The translations under genes were made by a program, and so were the position numbers. A stretch of 64,000 nt of DNA, from assembly GCF_026745355.1 (NCBI RefSeq), contig NC_079209.1, forward strand, positions 23,828,733 to 23,892,732, in the 5' to 3' direction. Below are positions 20,693-34,778 of this stretch, one piece after another (positions within the stretch are counted from its first letter, which is position 1; each line of letters opens with the position of its first letter). Below the pieces are notes generated by a model that searched no databases, was not told the DNA's origin, and saw nothing but the letters and a program-made list of their open reading frames with translations. The stretch is from Beta vulgaris subsp. vulgaris (Eukaryota; Streptophyta; Magnoliopsida; Caryophyllales; Amaranthaceae).

Positions 20693-22918
20693 ATGCAAAA
20701 GAAACCTAGCTATGAGCATCTTAGAGTGATTGGATGCCTATGTTATGCTAGTATACATAAAAAAGGAGTAGATAAGTTTGAAGAGAAAGGCGTGAGGAGT
20801 ATCTTAATAGGGTATCCCAATGCTCATAAGGGATACAAACTCTATGATTTAGATAAAAACAAGTATTTGTCAGCAGAGATTTTGTGTTCAAAGAATAAAT
20901 TCTTCCTCTTTTGAACCCATGCAACATAAAATATGCAATGAAGTTGCACTTAAATTCTTTACCTGTTATTGGTACTAACCCTGTGCAGGACATGGAAGCA
21001 ACTGATGAATTCACTCAAGCAAAAGAAGATGAGGTTACCATGAGAACCCATGAAGAGAATTAAATGAATGAAGTGTATGAAGGAGATGTGAATGATGATA
21101 GCACATATACAGTCCAGCTCACAAAGGCAGAACAAGAGAGAGATGAACCTATTCAAGTTATTATTAAAAGATCTTCCAGAGATCGAACCATGCCTAGAAG
21201 ATTGGAAGATTATGAAGTACAACTGCCTCCCAACAACATCACACCATCCACTTCACCGAATTCTAATTCCTTTAATGTGAAAGCATTAGAGGAAACTAAA
21301 CGGTATTCAAGAGCTTACTTATGCTCCTTGAACAATGTTCTACAGACAAAGGAACCTCAAAGCTATCAAGAAGTTGCAACAGATTCAGGATAGGTTCATG
21401 CTATGGATGAAGAGATACAAGCTCTGGAGAAAAATGCTACTTGGGTGCTCACTGACTTGCCACTAGGTAAGCAAGCTATAGATAGTAAATGGGTCTTTAA
21501 GACTAAGTTGAAGCCAGATGGAAATATAGAGAGATTGAAGGCTAGATTGGTGGCAAGAGGGGACAAGCAACTCAAGGTAAAAGACTATAAAAACACTTTT
21601 TCCCCAGTTACTAAGTTCACTACTGTGAGAATTTTAATAGCTATTGCAGCCATGAAAGACTGGAAGCTGCATCAGTTAGATATTAACATTGCATTCCTAC
21701 ATGGATATATGGAAGAAGAAATTTATATGAAGCCTCCCCCCAGGATCTAAAGCTAGAGAAGAAGGGAAGGTATGTAAATTGTAAAGAAGCTTATGCGGCC
21801 TCAAACAAGCTTCAAGACAATGGAACATACAACTCAAAAAATTTCTTTTAAGGAGAGATTTTCAGCAATCCAAGAGAGATTATTCTCTATTTTGTAGAAG
21901 AAAAGGAAAGCTCTTTTGCATAATTCTGTTGTATGTAGATGATCTCTTGATCACTAAGAATGATGAAGCTTATATTCAGTATATCAAGCAAGAGCTTGAC
22001 ACTGAGTTCATAGTGAAAGCTCTAGGTGAAATGAGATACTTCCTTGGCTTGGAAGTAGCACGATTAGAAGAAGGCATTATGTTAAACCAAAGAAAATATG
22101 CCTTGGATATTGTTCAAAATATAGGCTTACTAGGTTGTAAAGCTGTTAAGTTTCCCTTTCCTAAGGGTGTGAAACTATATACAGATCAAGGTGATCTCTT
22201 GGATGATCCAGAGAGGTACAAAAGACTTATTGGTATATTATTGTACCTCAATCTGAGTATGAGCAGACCAGATTTGTCATACTCATTTCAACAAATGAGT
22301 CAATTCATGAGTTGACCCAGACAACCTCATTGGAATGCATCGCTTCATGTAGTGGGATACCTAAAAGGGAGCATTAGTCAAGGGCTATTCTATCCTGCAC
22401 ATTCAGACATCTATATGATTGGGTTCTATGATGCAGATTGGGGTGCATGTGCCTTCAGTGGCAGGTCTCTAATAGAGTATTGTGCATATCTGGGTGGTTC
22501 CCTTGTATCTTGGAAAACCAAGAAACAAAAGACAGTGTCAAAGTTATCAGCAAAATCTGAGTATAGAAGCATGTCACAAACAACTAGTGAGCTAGTTTGG
22601 GTCAATGGAATTCTTGAAGGCCTTCACATATATATTCCTCATCCAGTGACTTTATATTGTGATAACAAGGCTGCAACTTATATTGCTCAAAATCCAGTCT
22701 ATCATGAGAGGACTAAGCATCTCAAGTTGGACTGCCATTACATCCGAGAGCACATTGAAGAAGGTTTTGTATCTACAACATATATTAAGTCCTCTTTGCA
22801 AACTGGTGAAATGACAAAATCTCTATCTGAAGCTCGGCATTTTTATCTTTGCTCCAAGCTTGGCCTTTGCACCATGGAGAAATTCCAACTTGAGGGGGGG
22901 GGGGTGAAGAAATTATAG
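20693..22918 (+). pseudogene. Copia RT and RNase H relic
   Basis: Integrase C-terminal GKR-like block YEHLRVIGCLCYASIHKK opens the segment. The RT (RVT_2) follows: [20 protein letters not shown] and [20 protein letters not shown] at 21490-21720, then catalytic YVDDLL at about 21930 after a frameshift. The RNase H has YDADWGACAFSGRS and VTLYCDNKAATYIAQNP. A single TGA at 22313-22315 splits the last frame. The final residues run into the polypurine tract. Confidence 0.88.
22892..22904 (+). other. Polypurine tract of copia element 1
   Basis: gaggggggggggg sits immediately before the right LTR. It would serve as the plus-strand primer for reverse transcription. Confidence 0.85.
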
Positions 22919-23212
22919 GTGTAAATATTTTATATGGGCTTGTATATACATAGGGAAAGTTATATCCCTTTGGGCCACAATGCTTTGTATACCAGCACTC
23001 CTCTTATTTGTCTATTTTTACAGCAGTAAGTAGGCCCTTACTTTTCATTGGTTAAGGTAGTATTTATAGTTTTGATGTACAGTTGTCTAGGTCAAGTGAA
23101 TAAGAAAAGAGGCGCATACTTTCATGAAATAGAAGCTAGAGCAATGACTGCTCATTAAAAACTCCATTGTGAGAACTCTTAAATTCCTTTAGAAAGAATT
23201 CATCTTTCTTCA
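22905..23212 (+). repeat. 3' LTR of copia element 1
   Basis: A 308-bp LTR matching 18047-18352, followed directly by the target-site copy aatca. Confidence 0.93.
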
Positions 23213-23217
23213 AATCA

Positions 23218-23828
23218 CAACTATGATAATAATAATCAAATGAAGAAAAAAACTTACTTGATTGAATCATGGCCAATAGTAGCAGCAATCAAACCTGATT
23301 ATGTTGTTAAAAATCTATATTTGATAATGGTTATGGAGTGATGATAAAAGAATTGGGCAATATGAATTGATCTTTTCTGCTAGAATTGATCCCTGATTTT
23401 GCTGATTTTAAACTCAAATTTTTTAAAATATGATGTCGGCGACACACTTTATATAATCAAAAAGATAATAATAAAATCAATAATTTTCTCCGCTACATTC
23501 TAGTCAAATCAAAACCTCGATAAATATATTGAGAAAAATTCCATTAATTATCAACTACAGCGTAATTAATATAACAATACTAAGTGGGTATTTATTAACC
23601 ATTCTCTAAAGAGGTAATCTTGTGACTTCTCCCAATATAACCAGAATAATCAGTTGTTGTTTGTAGATTGGTCGATTAGTCAAGGACTAATAACTGACTA
23701 ATAATAATATAAACCGTCAATTTTCGAGGATAGAAATTGAAAAGGAGGAATGTAGAGAGATTGGATGAGTGAGAAAGAAGTCAAAAAAAGATAGTCGGAG
23801 TTTGCATTTACCATCGTTCTTCCGTCCG
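23218..23828. other. Non-coding spacer
   Basis: AT-rich with no recognisable element. It runs up to the start of the TA-rich microsatellite. Confidence 0.5.
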
Positions 23829-25120
<1,292 letters not shown>

Positions 25121-25353
25121 TGCAATGCTGGTCCACCTGGGAGAGACGGGAGCATGAGTGGTCGCGCAGGGTGCTCCCTGCAATAACAAATGCTATAAAG
25201 TCCCCACCAATAAGGAAGTTATTCAAAAATAATAGTCATTACACAATTAAAATACATAAACCATATTTTATTATCATTTAAACTTAAGTTGCACCTATTT
25301 CTCAAATTCAAACATAAAATCCTTAATTACAAACCCTAAAATTTTAGTTTTGA
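25121..25353. other. Non-coding spacer
   Basis: A short GC-richer patch (ggtccacctgggagagac at about 25130) directly follows the microsatellite, then AT-rich sequence leads to the LTR. Not recognised. Confidence 0.4.
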
Positions 25354-27753
25354 TGTAACACTCCGAAAATCCATACACGTCTAAACTACGTTGCATCGAT
25401 TTTGGAAGTGTTACTGCCGCGATTAAACGCAAGGCTTATTGAAATTAAAACATTAACTTACTCTTTATTGTGAAAACTAAATTGTAGCGGAAGAAAATGT
25501 TAACTACAACTCGGGAATCACTATTAATCCCTTTTTATTTAAAACAATTAACTTAGTAAATCATAAACAAACTCTAGAAGGTTCAACCAAAACAATTTAA
25601 AAGTGCATGCATAATCAAAATATCCCATGTATGCCCGAGGTCATGCAACATCAACATCATGCCTAATCTGCTTCTCAATGAATTATCAATAGTTCATCAC
25701 AGGTCAATAACCAAACACAAAAATAACAAATAATCAGCTATGCTAAGTATGTACGTAAACAGTTAAATAATATACTATGTATAATCAAAATAATTAGAAT
25801 CATTCCTAGATGTGATACTACGAGAGTATTACGTTTCGTTACTTTTATAATTAAATTGGCAACGAACGGGCACCGTCATCTTTCTAAAAACATACGGTCT
25901 ACTAAATCCTTACTAAACAACTTAGTCTATTAGATGGAATACAAATACGGTTTCATTCCGTTTCACACCTATCACCTTAGTATGCATACCCTCAAGATCG
26001 TATAGAACTTTCCGCCTCTTGAGTTATCAAAATTTATAAGGACATTATTGTCGTCACGGTAGGCCTACATAGGAGTGTATAACAAGTCCAACATTCCCCC
26101 CATTGTTCACTACTTGTAGGAATTCCAGCTAGTAGTTTATCGCCGAATATCCTTCTTAGTGATATTCATTCATACAACGTCAAGCATATAATTAATCACT
26201 TAATTTTCCTTCTTAGGTTAAGTCTTTAGTTTAGGCAATCTCCTGTAACATCCTTGCTGCAACAATAAATCACGGGATTCCAGCGGAATTCTCATTTCAT
26301 GCTTGTGATACGATAGAATTACGCATACCAATAATAATTTATTCCAACTCACAAGTCATACAACAAGAAAATACATACAGATTTCCTATTGATTTCATGT
26401 TACTAAACAATCTCATCAATCATAACCAAACAATAGTTCCCTATCATGATTCTAGGTTCCGATAAAACAATTCATAACTTAACATAATACTAACGTATCT
26501 AATTGAACTAGTATGCGTACGTACCTTCTAAAGGATAATCTTCGTTGACTACTTAAAATATTCCGTTTATGAAATTGGGACCTAATCGAATAATAGAGTA
26601 TTTCAGTGCTAAGTCCTTGATATTATTAAAAAAATGAGCTTATCTAACTAGGTAAAACATGGTGTCTTGAATATTAAAAATAATCCATCTTGTTTTTAAA
26701 CTTTCTTTTCATAAAATTTATTGAAACTAACATATTTAGGACTTAATAATATGTTTGTAAATCTGATTTCCTTTAACTTATAATATGCTTTGTTTCCAAC
26801 AACAAAACTTAAATAATTATGAAAAAGTATTATAAAATTAGAATTAGGAAATACTATCATCACAAGAACTACTAATTCAATTGTAAATCTGATTTCTTTT
26901 AACTTTTACTATACTTTATTCATGATACAAACTTAATCCAAGATATATAAGAATTACAAAATCAGATTTACAATTAATTTAAAGTATAAACGGAAGAGAA
27001 TGACCACCGGACGACCACCACATGACACCACACCACCGGCGAGCCACGCTTCTCTCAACCCAAACTCGCACAGCATCGCACACCCTCGAGCCACACACCA
27101 CGCGCAACCCTCGCAGCCATGACTTGACTCACGACAACCCACACCTCATACTTCGCGTCGCACAACCTCGCTCCCACAGCGAGCCCGCATACACCACTCG
27201 CTCGACTCGCACACTTCGCTAGCACACAACAGTCGCTCGACTCACTCAGATGCTCGCACACAATAGTCGCTCGACTCACTCAGATGCTTGCACACAACAA
27301 TCGCTCGACTTGCCTTGACTGCAGCGACCGCACACACACACGCAGCCTCGCACACTGCTCGAAGGCTGACGAACTCAAGGGAGGGGAGAGGAGAAATAGT
27401 GCGAAGGAGGAGGAAGAAGATTGACGAGGGAGAAGAAGGGATGAGAGAGAAAATCTTTAAGGTGAAGGGGGGAAAACGACTGATGGAAAAAAAAGTTGCG
27501 GTTTTATTTTTTTTTTCCCTTTTTTCCTCTCTTATAATAGCATGTGAAACCTATATGCACACTAGGACTTATTTTTCGAATCAAATTCCTATTTCTTATT
27601 TTATTTATTGGGAAAAGAAAATGAAACGGAATTATAGTATAATTAGGTACAAAAAGGAGGTTGTATAGTTAGATTAAATGTAGGCTTATTCAAACTTTAT
27701 TTTTTATATTTTCTTATTTATAGAAATAACTCCCAAAAATACGGAGTATTACA
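25354..27753 (-). repeat. 3' LTR of the chromovirus
   Basis: Plus-strand ends are tgtaacactccg and cggagtattaca, forming an 11-of-12 inverted pair with TG/CA termini. The right end abuts a polypurine tract that reads on the minus strand cctttaaggggggaaact. A GC-rich stretch at 27000-27440 contains three 34-bp tandem units with cgctcgact (about 27234, 27268 and 27302). The partner LTR is not in the window. Confidence 0.8.
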
Positions 27754-27775
27754 AGTTTCCCCCCTTAAAGGAAGT
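27754..27775 (-). other. Polypurine tract of the chromovirus
   Basis: Minus strand cctttaaggggggaaact ends directly at the LTR. A ggacgaaactt-type sequence lies just upstream (plus strand aagtttcgtcctg, 27771-27783), the usual 3' context in Tekay/Del elements. Confidence 0.75.
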
Positions 27776-27918
27776 TTCGTCCTGAAATTTTGAGGTAGTC
27801 AGTCTTAAAGACAACCTTAGCTTTTTGCACTTCTAAGTCCCAATATTTCACAAGTGTTTTCTAATTTTCGCAAGTCAGATAAGCGATAAATACACATAAA
27901 TGACAGACTTAACATACT

Positions 27919-29255
27919 TTAGCCAACTTTAGGCCTTAGGGTGGAAGAGAGAAATTCCATCGCGTTCTTCCCCCCCTTAAAAGAAAAGTTACGCCCATGT
28001 AACTCACCTACATCTTGAAAGAGCTCAGGGTACTTTAGACACATCGCATCTTCTGCTTCGATGGCTTCTTCAGTTTTCTGATTTCTCCACAACACCTTTA
28101 TAATTTTGACGTCCTTATTTCTCTTACTATGCACCAGTGGTCTAGGATCTTGATGGGTTTCTCCTCATAGGACATCGGTTTAACTCGATGTTGTAAGATT
28201 CTAGGACATGCGACTCGTCAGGTACGTATTTCCAGAGATGTGATACGTGAAACACGTTGTGGACCCTTTCTAACTCATTGGGCAATTCTAAGTGATAAGC
28301 CACTTTGCCTACTCGTGCCAAAATCTCATATGGTCCTATGAACTTAGGACTTAGTTTCCATTTCTTCTCAAATCACATCACTCTTTTCATTGGAGATACC
28401 TTAAGCAAAACTTTTTCACCCACTTCATAATTCTCTCCCCTTCGCTTCTGTTCCGCATAGGACTTTTGTCTGTGTTGTGCAACTATAATCTTTTCTTGAA
28501 TAACTCGTACTTGATCAACAATCTCTTGAATCATTCCAGGACCTAACACCACAGTCTCACTAATGTTGTTCCAGCACAATGAACTACGACACTTTCGATC
28601 ATCCAGTGCTTCGAATAGAGCCATTTTAATACTAGGATGATAATTGTTGTTATATGAGAACTCTATGAGGTCCAAATGGTCTTCCCATGATCCTTGGTAT
28701 TTTAAGGCACATGCTCTTAACATGTCTTCCAGGAATCCTGGATGGTTCTTTCTATTTGACCATCTGTAGCTGGGTGAATGGTTGTACTCATCAATAGTTC
28801 ACTACCAAATGCTTCTTAGACTTTTTCCAGAAATTCGAAAGGAATCGTGAATCTTATCAGATGCTATGTTTGTGGGTACTCCATGCAATCGAATGACATG
28901 TTTAACGTATGCTTTGGCTAGGGCTTCCATACTCCATGTGGCTTTCATAGGTATGAACCTCGCAGCCTTTGTTGATGAGTCCATTATCACCCATATTGTG
29001 TTATTGCCTCCCCGACTTTAAGGCTACGACAAAGTCCATGGATATCAAATCCTGCTTCCATGTTGGAATGTCTAGAGGTTAGATTTTTCCTTGAGGTCTT
29101 TTGTGTTCACTCTTAACCTTTGGACACATCATGCATTTGGTAAAACTCGGCTACTTCCGTCTTGGGTGGACAGAATAGTTCGTATTATGACCTTCACTCA
29201 TTATCTTTTGCTTTAAATAACTCCTCACATTTTTTAGGTACACACCATCGGCCAT
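27919..29255 (-). pseudogene. Chromovirus integrase and chromodomain relic
   Basis: Minus-strand frames, broken by stops and shifts. The integrase core has KAARFIPMKATWSMEALA at 28990-28802. The C-terminal part at 28723-28373 has ACALKYQGSWEDHLDLIEFS and ends KVSPMK. The chromodomain-like tail at 28134-27919 reads IKVLWRNQKTEEA and EDAMCLKYPELFQD. Upstream, 29000-29250 carries the decayed zinc-binding region (EGHNTNYSVHP, KSEHKRPQGKI). In relatives the chromodomain steers insertion to particular chromatin. Confidence 0.85.
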
Positions 29256-30995
29256 CACTAGTAGAATAAATGTCAATTGTTGCGGTCATTAAGTGGCATA
29301 TTGATGCGATTTTGGCCGCGCAACAATTAAGGGCGCAACAACAGGAAATTACCTATTGCTATAATTTTTAATCGCAGTAATAGAGCAACATATTCCTGCG
29401 GTTCTTACCCTAAACCGCAACAATAGGTATTTTTCTAATTAAAGATGAAACAAGTTGTTGCTGTTTATCAATAGGTATTTTTTTAAAGAAAAAAATGAAA
29501 CCTATTGCTGCTGTCTTTGATAGGAACAACAACAATAGGTATTTTTTTAATAAAAAATGAAACCTATTGCTACTGTTTTTGATAGGAACAATAGCAATAG
29601 GTGTCAGTGGAGATTTTTTTTTGGCCAGCTAGAAAAGGAATATGACTGAAATATACAAATAAAACTAGAGAAATCTTGAAAATAAAATTTAGTATATACA
29701 AAATAAAAACCAGTATTTACAAAATAAAAATCAGTATATACAAAATAATTACAAAAAAATATATAAAAACTAAAAACAAAAATATGTAAAATAAAAAAAG
29801 GAAGCAATTGGCAAAGATAAACAACAAAAATTATAAAAGTAAAAAATTAATTTAGAATTATTCAGCAAAATAATTATAACATTAATTGTCATCAAGTTCT
29901 GCACATACACAAAATGAAAAGGGAAAAACAAAGACGACACAACCAAATCATCAGACAAGAATATAATAATAAAGAAAGATAAACGAAAATAACAGAAACA
30001 AAAGAAATGCTCAGAAATCAATCCAAGAAACAGAAATAACTAAACTGATCAAAATTCCAATTATAAAAAATCTAAAAAAATATATAAATAAGAATTTATC
30101 TGTTTCAATCGTTTTGTATAACCACCTGTCACCACCGCCGACATCGATCGCGCACATCTACGTCCAACGAGAAGAAAGAACAATGAGAAGAAGAGAAAGG
30201 GAGGAGCGCGCAACGATCGATCTACTTTGATCTACTTCTCTCTCTTTTGAAGAAATTGATCTACTTCGATCTACTCCACAAATGTAGGAACTTTAGTGAA
30301 CATCCGATGAAGAAACCAAAATAAACATCAAAATCGTTACTTGACTTTGAACTCCGGCAACGAACTACTTCGATCTACTTTCCCTGAATTTTCGAACAAT
30401 CAAACCTTTGTGCGACGCCGGTGAGGAGGAGCGAAAGTGAGGAGCAGCAAAAGTGAGAGACGAAGAAAGGAGGAGCGAAAGTGAGGGATGAGAGTGAGAG
30501 GGAGTGTGAGAGAGTGAGAGAGATTGAGAGAGGGTGAGAGGATTGAGAGGGTGAAGTAGATCTGCCATGAGAGAGAGGGAGGAGGATTGAGAGGGAGAAC
30601 TAAGAAGTGAGGGAGACGCGGGTTAGATTTAGGGTTTAGTGAGGGAGGTGCCACTTAAATATTGTTATATAATATTGGGCCATTTATTGCTGTGGTTTTT
30701 TAAACAATCTGCAGTAATAGAGTAATATTTTAATATTTTAATTTAATACTGATTAAAATATTAGCATTTGAATCTATTGATACGGTTTTGGGTGGGAACC
30801 GCAGCAATAGATCTAGTTTAACTAGTCAAATAATTTTGAAAACTTGTCGTTAATGTATATTGCTGCAGTTTTCACCCAGAACCGTAGCAATAGGTTAATT
30901 TTCGATCTTTTATTTTCTTTTGACTTGGTTTATTATTGTGTATGGGTAAAATCGCAGCAATTTAGCCGCAATAATAAGCAATTATTCTACTAGTG
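29256..30995. mobile_element. Non-autonomous CACTA transposon
   Basis: Perfect 14-bp terminal inverted repeats: cactagtagaataa at 29256 and ttattctactagtg ending at 30995. Flanking triplets cat and cct agree at two of three bases. Sub-terminal repeats of cctattgctgcggtt-like sequence occur many times in both orientations within about 350 bp of each end, a CACTA hallmark. The centre has no transposase; it is AT-rich on the left, with a purine-rich gagagtgagagg-type stretch at 30430-30560. It lies inside the chromovirus pol, between RNase H and integrase. Confidence 0.9.
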
Positions 30996-32107
30996 CCTTG
31001 GAGCATATACTCCCGTTTTCATGGTTTCAAACCCTTCTGCTTTTCCCTCCTTAAGTTTTGCTTTGACCAGCTCAAGTTTCACATCCCCAGACTGAACCTC
31101 TCTTATTTCATCTAGGAAGTTGGGATGGATGATTAGGGCACTCAATTACTTTTCCACTTCCCTTTCATCAACCACTTCAATTTGGAGTTTAAAAAATTCC
31201 TCACAGAGTTTATCTGCAACTACCAAGGTGTTCAGGCTACGGCTAGGTTTGCAACTTAATGCATCAGCAACAACGTTTGCTTTACCCTCATGGTATTATA
31301 TGTCTAAGTCATAATCCTTAATGAGCTCTAACCACCTATGTTGTCGCATATTGAGGTCTTTAAGGATAAAGATGTCTTTGAGGCTTTTGTGATCGGTGAA
31401 AATATTCGACATGTCACCCCGTAAAGGTAATGTCTCCAGATTTTTAAGGCAAAAACAATTGCGACCAACTCTAGGTCATTTGTTGGGTAATTAACCTCGA
31501 TCATATGATTTTAATTGACGGGATGCATAAGCTATGACTTTTCCATTTTGCATAAGAACACAACCCAACCCATTCTTTGACGCATCACTATAGACATCAT
31601 CCCCTTCATTCCTGCTGGGCAAGGTTAGAATAGGGGTTGAAGTTAATCTCTTTTTGAGTATTTGAAACACTTTCTCACTGTCCTCATCATTCCAGTTAAA
31701 CTTGCAATCTTTCTTCATTAAGTTAGTCATGGACTTTGCTATTTCTGAGAAGTTTTTAGCAAACCTCCTATAATAACCGTCTAAACTCAAGGAATTCCTT
31801 ATATCTGTGAGATTCTTTGGTGTATGCCATTCACTCATAACTTTATCTTTGCAAGATCTACTAACACAACCTCCTTAGAGACGAAATGACCCAAAAATGA
31901 CACTTTTTCTAACCAATATTCACACTTCGAAAACTTTGCATACAGTTAGTTCTCCCTAAGTGTATGTAAAATAAGCCTCAAATGTCCTTCATGTTCCTCC
32001 TTGATCCTTGAATAGATCAGATCAACATATCGTCTACGAACATGACTACGAATTTATCAAGGTAGGATCGAAAAATCCTATTCATGAGGTCCATGAAAAC
32101 AGCAAGT
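30996..32107 (-). pseudogene. Chromovirus RT thumb and RNase H relic
   Basis: The frame at 31838-31491 has WHTPKNLTDIRNSLSLDGY, CKFNWNDEDSEKVFQILKK and DASKNGLGCVLMQNGKVIA. Further along (31490-31000, other frames) [31 protein letters not shown] and YHEGKANVVADALS can be read. At the upstream limit (32107-32020) RT sequence [19 protein letters not shown] and VDDM appears. The break at 32107 coincides with a TGTAACACCCC motif. Confidence 0.88.
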
Positions 32108-32195
32108 GTAACACCCCATAATTTCAAAGCAAAAAAGAAAGAAATAATAATAGTATAATAGGACAATGGTGGAAACATCGACTTCTGGAAATGTC
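32108..32195 (+). repeat. LTR-like start, truncated
   Basis: tgtaacaccccataatttc begins exactly where chromovirus RT homology stops, in the style of a gypsy LTR terminus. No matching end or partner was found. Shortly after, cactactacaagaaatgcg at 32196 resembles a CACTA terminal repeat, so this LTR may itself be cut by a second insertion. Confidence 0.4.
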
Positions 32196-34247
32196 ACTAC
32201 TACAAGAAATGCGTTTAAATAAATGAGTGATAAAAACAACATAAATAAATCGTATAAATAAATTAAATTAATTAGATTAATATCCAAAAGAGAAAACTAA
32301 CTCTTAGACTAACTAAAAGTCCTTTAATCGAGTCTTTAAGGACAAAATTGCACCCCCTTTCATTGTCAAAAAATGACCACAAATACTTATTTTGGGTGTG
32401 GAAAAAGTCTCGATTTGCATGCCAGACTATTAAATGTCAAATCTATAACGGAATTCACTTAAAATGTGCTACCATGTAGGAAACCTAAAAGTTCGGGGCT
32501 ACGATGTATAAAGAGTTTTTAAAAGTGCTAACATGTAGATCACCTAAAAATTGGGGACTAACATAGAGAATTGTACTAAGTATAATATTATATGTGTTGG
32601 ATCATTTTTATGTATGAAATAGACAATGGGGATAGAGATAGATAGTCTCTGAAAAAATAGATTTATAAAATTTAAGTTGGAATAAGAGGGCTATTCTACG
32701 TAAGCTATCAGATTGTCTTTGAAATAGCAATTGTACCCATTACCAAGCATACAACCGAACATCAGATATGATAACCGTATGGAGATGACAAAATCCTATT
32801 GTTTTATCTTGCATCACAAAATAGGATTTTTCATTCATAAAACTACCACCAGCAAGAGAAGATTGAACTATAAAGCAAAAATATTTTACGAATATAATAC
32901 AATATATGGGTAGAACAACTCTTCATTAAGAAAAAAATTGGAAGTCATTGTTGACAAAAACTTAAAAACAAATAACAAAAAAAAAAAAACAGAGGGCTTG
33001 CACTGTCCAAAACTGGTGGTAGGCCCCCTACATCAAAAAGAAAAACTAGGATTTTAAGAGAGGAAGGAAAGAAAGAGAACAACTATGTTTTTTTTAGTTA
33101 GTTAAAGAATCAAAAATAGTGAACTTACTATAATCATATGCGGTTTAGGAAAACGAAAGACAATACGTATATATGATAATTTGTTTGAAACTTTTTGGTC
33201 CATGTGGTCATAAAACTATTTGTACTAAGCTTTTTTTTTTCTTGAGTGGTACTAGAAATCCATTAAAAGAATAATTAGTTTTTAGAATTTAAAAGAAGTA
33301 ACCAGATAAGTTTCAGTGAAACAAAAGACTTTATTAGGATCTTACCTATGACATTATGGTGAGATTTTTTGGCCCATATAATCATAAAGTTATTGGACAA
33401 CCTGTTATCTCAAAAGCGGATAACACAATAAACAAGAAAAAAAAAAACGAATTTGTTTGCATATACTTTAGAAGATAGATAAAGTTGGACAATAGTTTAA
33501 TTATGTTATTGTTAAAGTAGATTTGATAAGAAAATGGAGTATCATTAGATCATACACAAATTATGTAGAATTGTAGATTGATATGTGTATGTGATTGTTT
33601 CTTCGTTTTTAGAAAATATATAGAAAGTATATTTAGATCATAGACAAACATACATATTTTAGAATATATATTATTTCCTTTACTGTAACAAATATCTCTA
33701 CAGAAAATTTTCGTGCATTTTTGTACAGGTTGAAAAACTGGTAATTATTATATGAAAAAGTTCCACCCTCAACTTTAGACATATTATTTAGGAATGAAGG
33801 AACCAACAAATAGGGAAAAACAATCAGGAGATAAAATAAAATAAAAACAATGAATATGAATTACTTGCTTTTAAAAGTTGTGGCGCTGATACTAGTCATC
33901 AGAAAATGGTGCACAATGACCAATGAGCAATCAATTGAAACATTTGGTTTCTTCTCGGCCATGATATCTTATCACAACTGCTGTTTGTTGTCTTGTTGTC
34001 ATCTCATCATAACACAACGCTAGCTTCTGGAAAGGCTCATTAGCATTTGTGTGATATTTGCTCTGTTTGCGACCAAACTCTCTTGTAAGTTGTCACTAAT
34101 TACAACTAGTGATTATGCATGCATGTGAGCTTTGTCGGTTGACTTTCATAAATCAAAATTTGGTGGCTAGTAAAAGAAATCTATCTACTTATTTACAACA
34201 ATATATTAATAAGAGGCGTTTTAAAATAAGGCATGTTACTTCATATA
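32196..34247. other. AT-rich non-coding region
   Basis: No gene recognised. A CACTA-like terminus may begin at 32196, but the opposite end was not found. A related pair of phrases, gtgctaccatgtagg and gtgctaacatgtaga (about 32466 and 32527), forms a short imperfect direct repeat. Runs of A at 32970-32990 and of T at 33231-33241 are present. Confidence 0.45.
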
Positions 34248-34778
34248 TCTCTATTATATAAGGAAAGAGGGAAACTATAATGTCCTCAATAAATTTACTT
34301 AATTAACTCTTAGTAAATCAACTACTTTACCAAAAAAAGATAAAATAAAATCAAACTCAAATATAGCATAAAAAAATTTAAATAGAAAATTATATCAATT
34401 AAATATTTGATCAATCAATACACAATCTAGTAGTAAATCAAAAAGGAAAATACAATCAATTAACAGAGTGAAATGATTTAATTAAAACAAAATACTTTGC
34501 TGATAAAAATATAAGAAATCCTTAATAAATCTGCATAACATTCTTTTATCGCTCATCAATTTTAATTTTAAAAATCTTACAGAAAGTATAAATAAAATAA
34601 ATAATGATAGACGGGTTTGTTTAAGTGGAGTTTTGTTAAGTGATATAGGCTTAATCAACAAAATTAGCTAGCCGAAAAAACATGTCTAATGTTCAAATTC
34701 TATCTTTGTTTATGCCCAAAGAAGTTATAAATTATGTTTTAAAAAAGTGAGGCATGCATCGCGTGCATAAATTGCTAG
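34248..34778 (+). mobile_element. Non-autonomous Helitron-like element
   Basis: The 531-bp unit begins tctctattatataagg and ends ttgctag, inserted between A and T with no target duplication. A 6-bp stem (gcatgc 34752-34757, gcgtgc 34761-34766, loop atc) lies eight bases before the terminal CTAG. A 5' TC start, a 3' CTRR end, a short GC-rich hairpin near the 3' end, and an A^T site are the Helitron signature. There is no Rep/helicase coding sequence. Confidence 0.75.

Larger units (their letters stand above)
18047..23212 (+). mobile_element. Ty1/copia retrotransposon with perfect TSD
   Basis: LTRs at 18047-18352 (306 bp) and 22905-23212 (308 bp) start TGAAGAAA and end TCTTTCTTCA. Identical 5-bp flanks aatca lie at 18042-18046 and 23213-23217. 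A tRNA-Met type primer site follows the left LTR and a G-rich polypurine tract precedes the right. Coding order is gag, protease, integrase, RT, RNase H, the copia order. The LTRs differ at about 14 sites plus two small indels (about 95% identity), indicating an older insertion than the Tat element. Confidence 0.95.
25354..32107 (-). mobile_element. Ty3/gypsy chromovirus, 3' part, nested CACTA
   Basis: A minus-strand element with a 2.4-kb 3' LTR (25354-27753), a polypurine tract, and pol read from 32107 down to about 27919 in the order RT, RNase H, integrase, chromodomain. The integrase C-terminal blocks ([31 protein letters not shown]) are usual for plant Tekay/Del chromoviruses. A CACTA element (29256-30995) splits pol at the RNase H/integrase junction. 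The 5' part (gag, protease, most of RT, 5' LTR) is missing at 32107, where another LTR-like sequence begins. Confidence 0.88.

Noticed and set aside
27022..27668. Thr/His/Arg-rich frames in a GC-rich patch
   Set aside because: They lie within the 2.4-kb chromovirus LTR, partly in 34-bp tandem units, and carry no motif.
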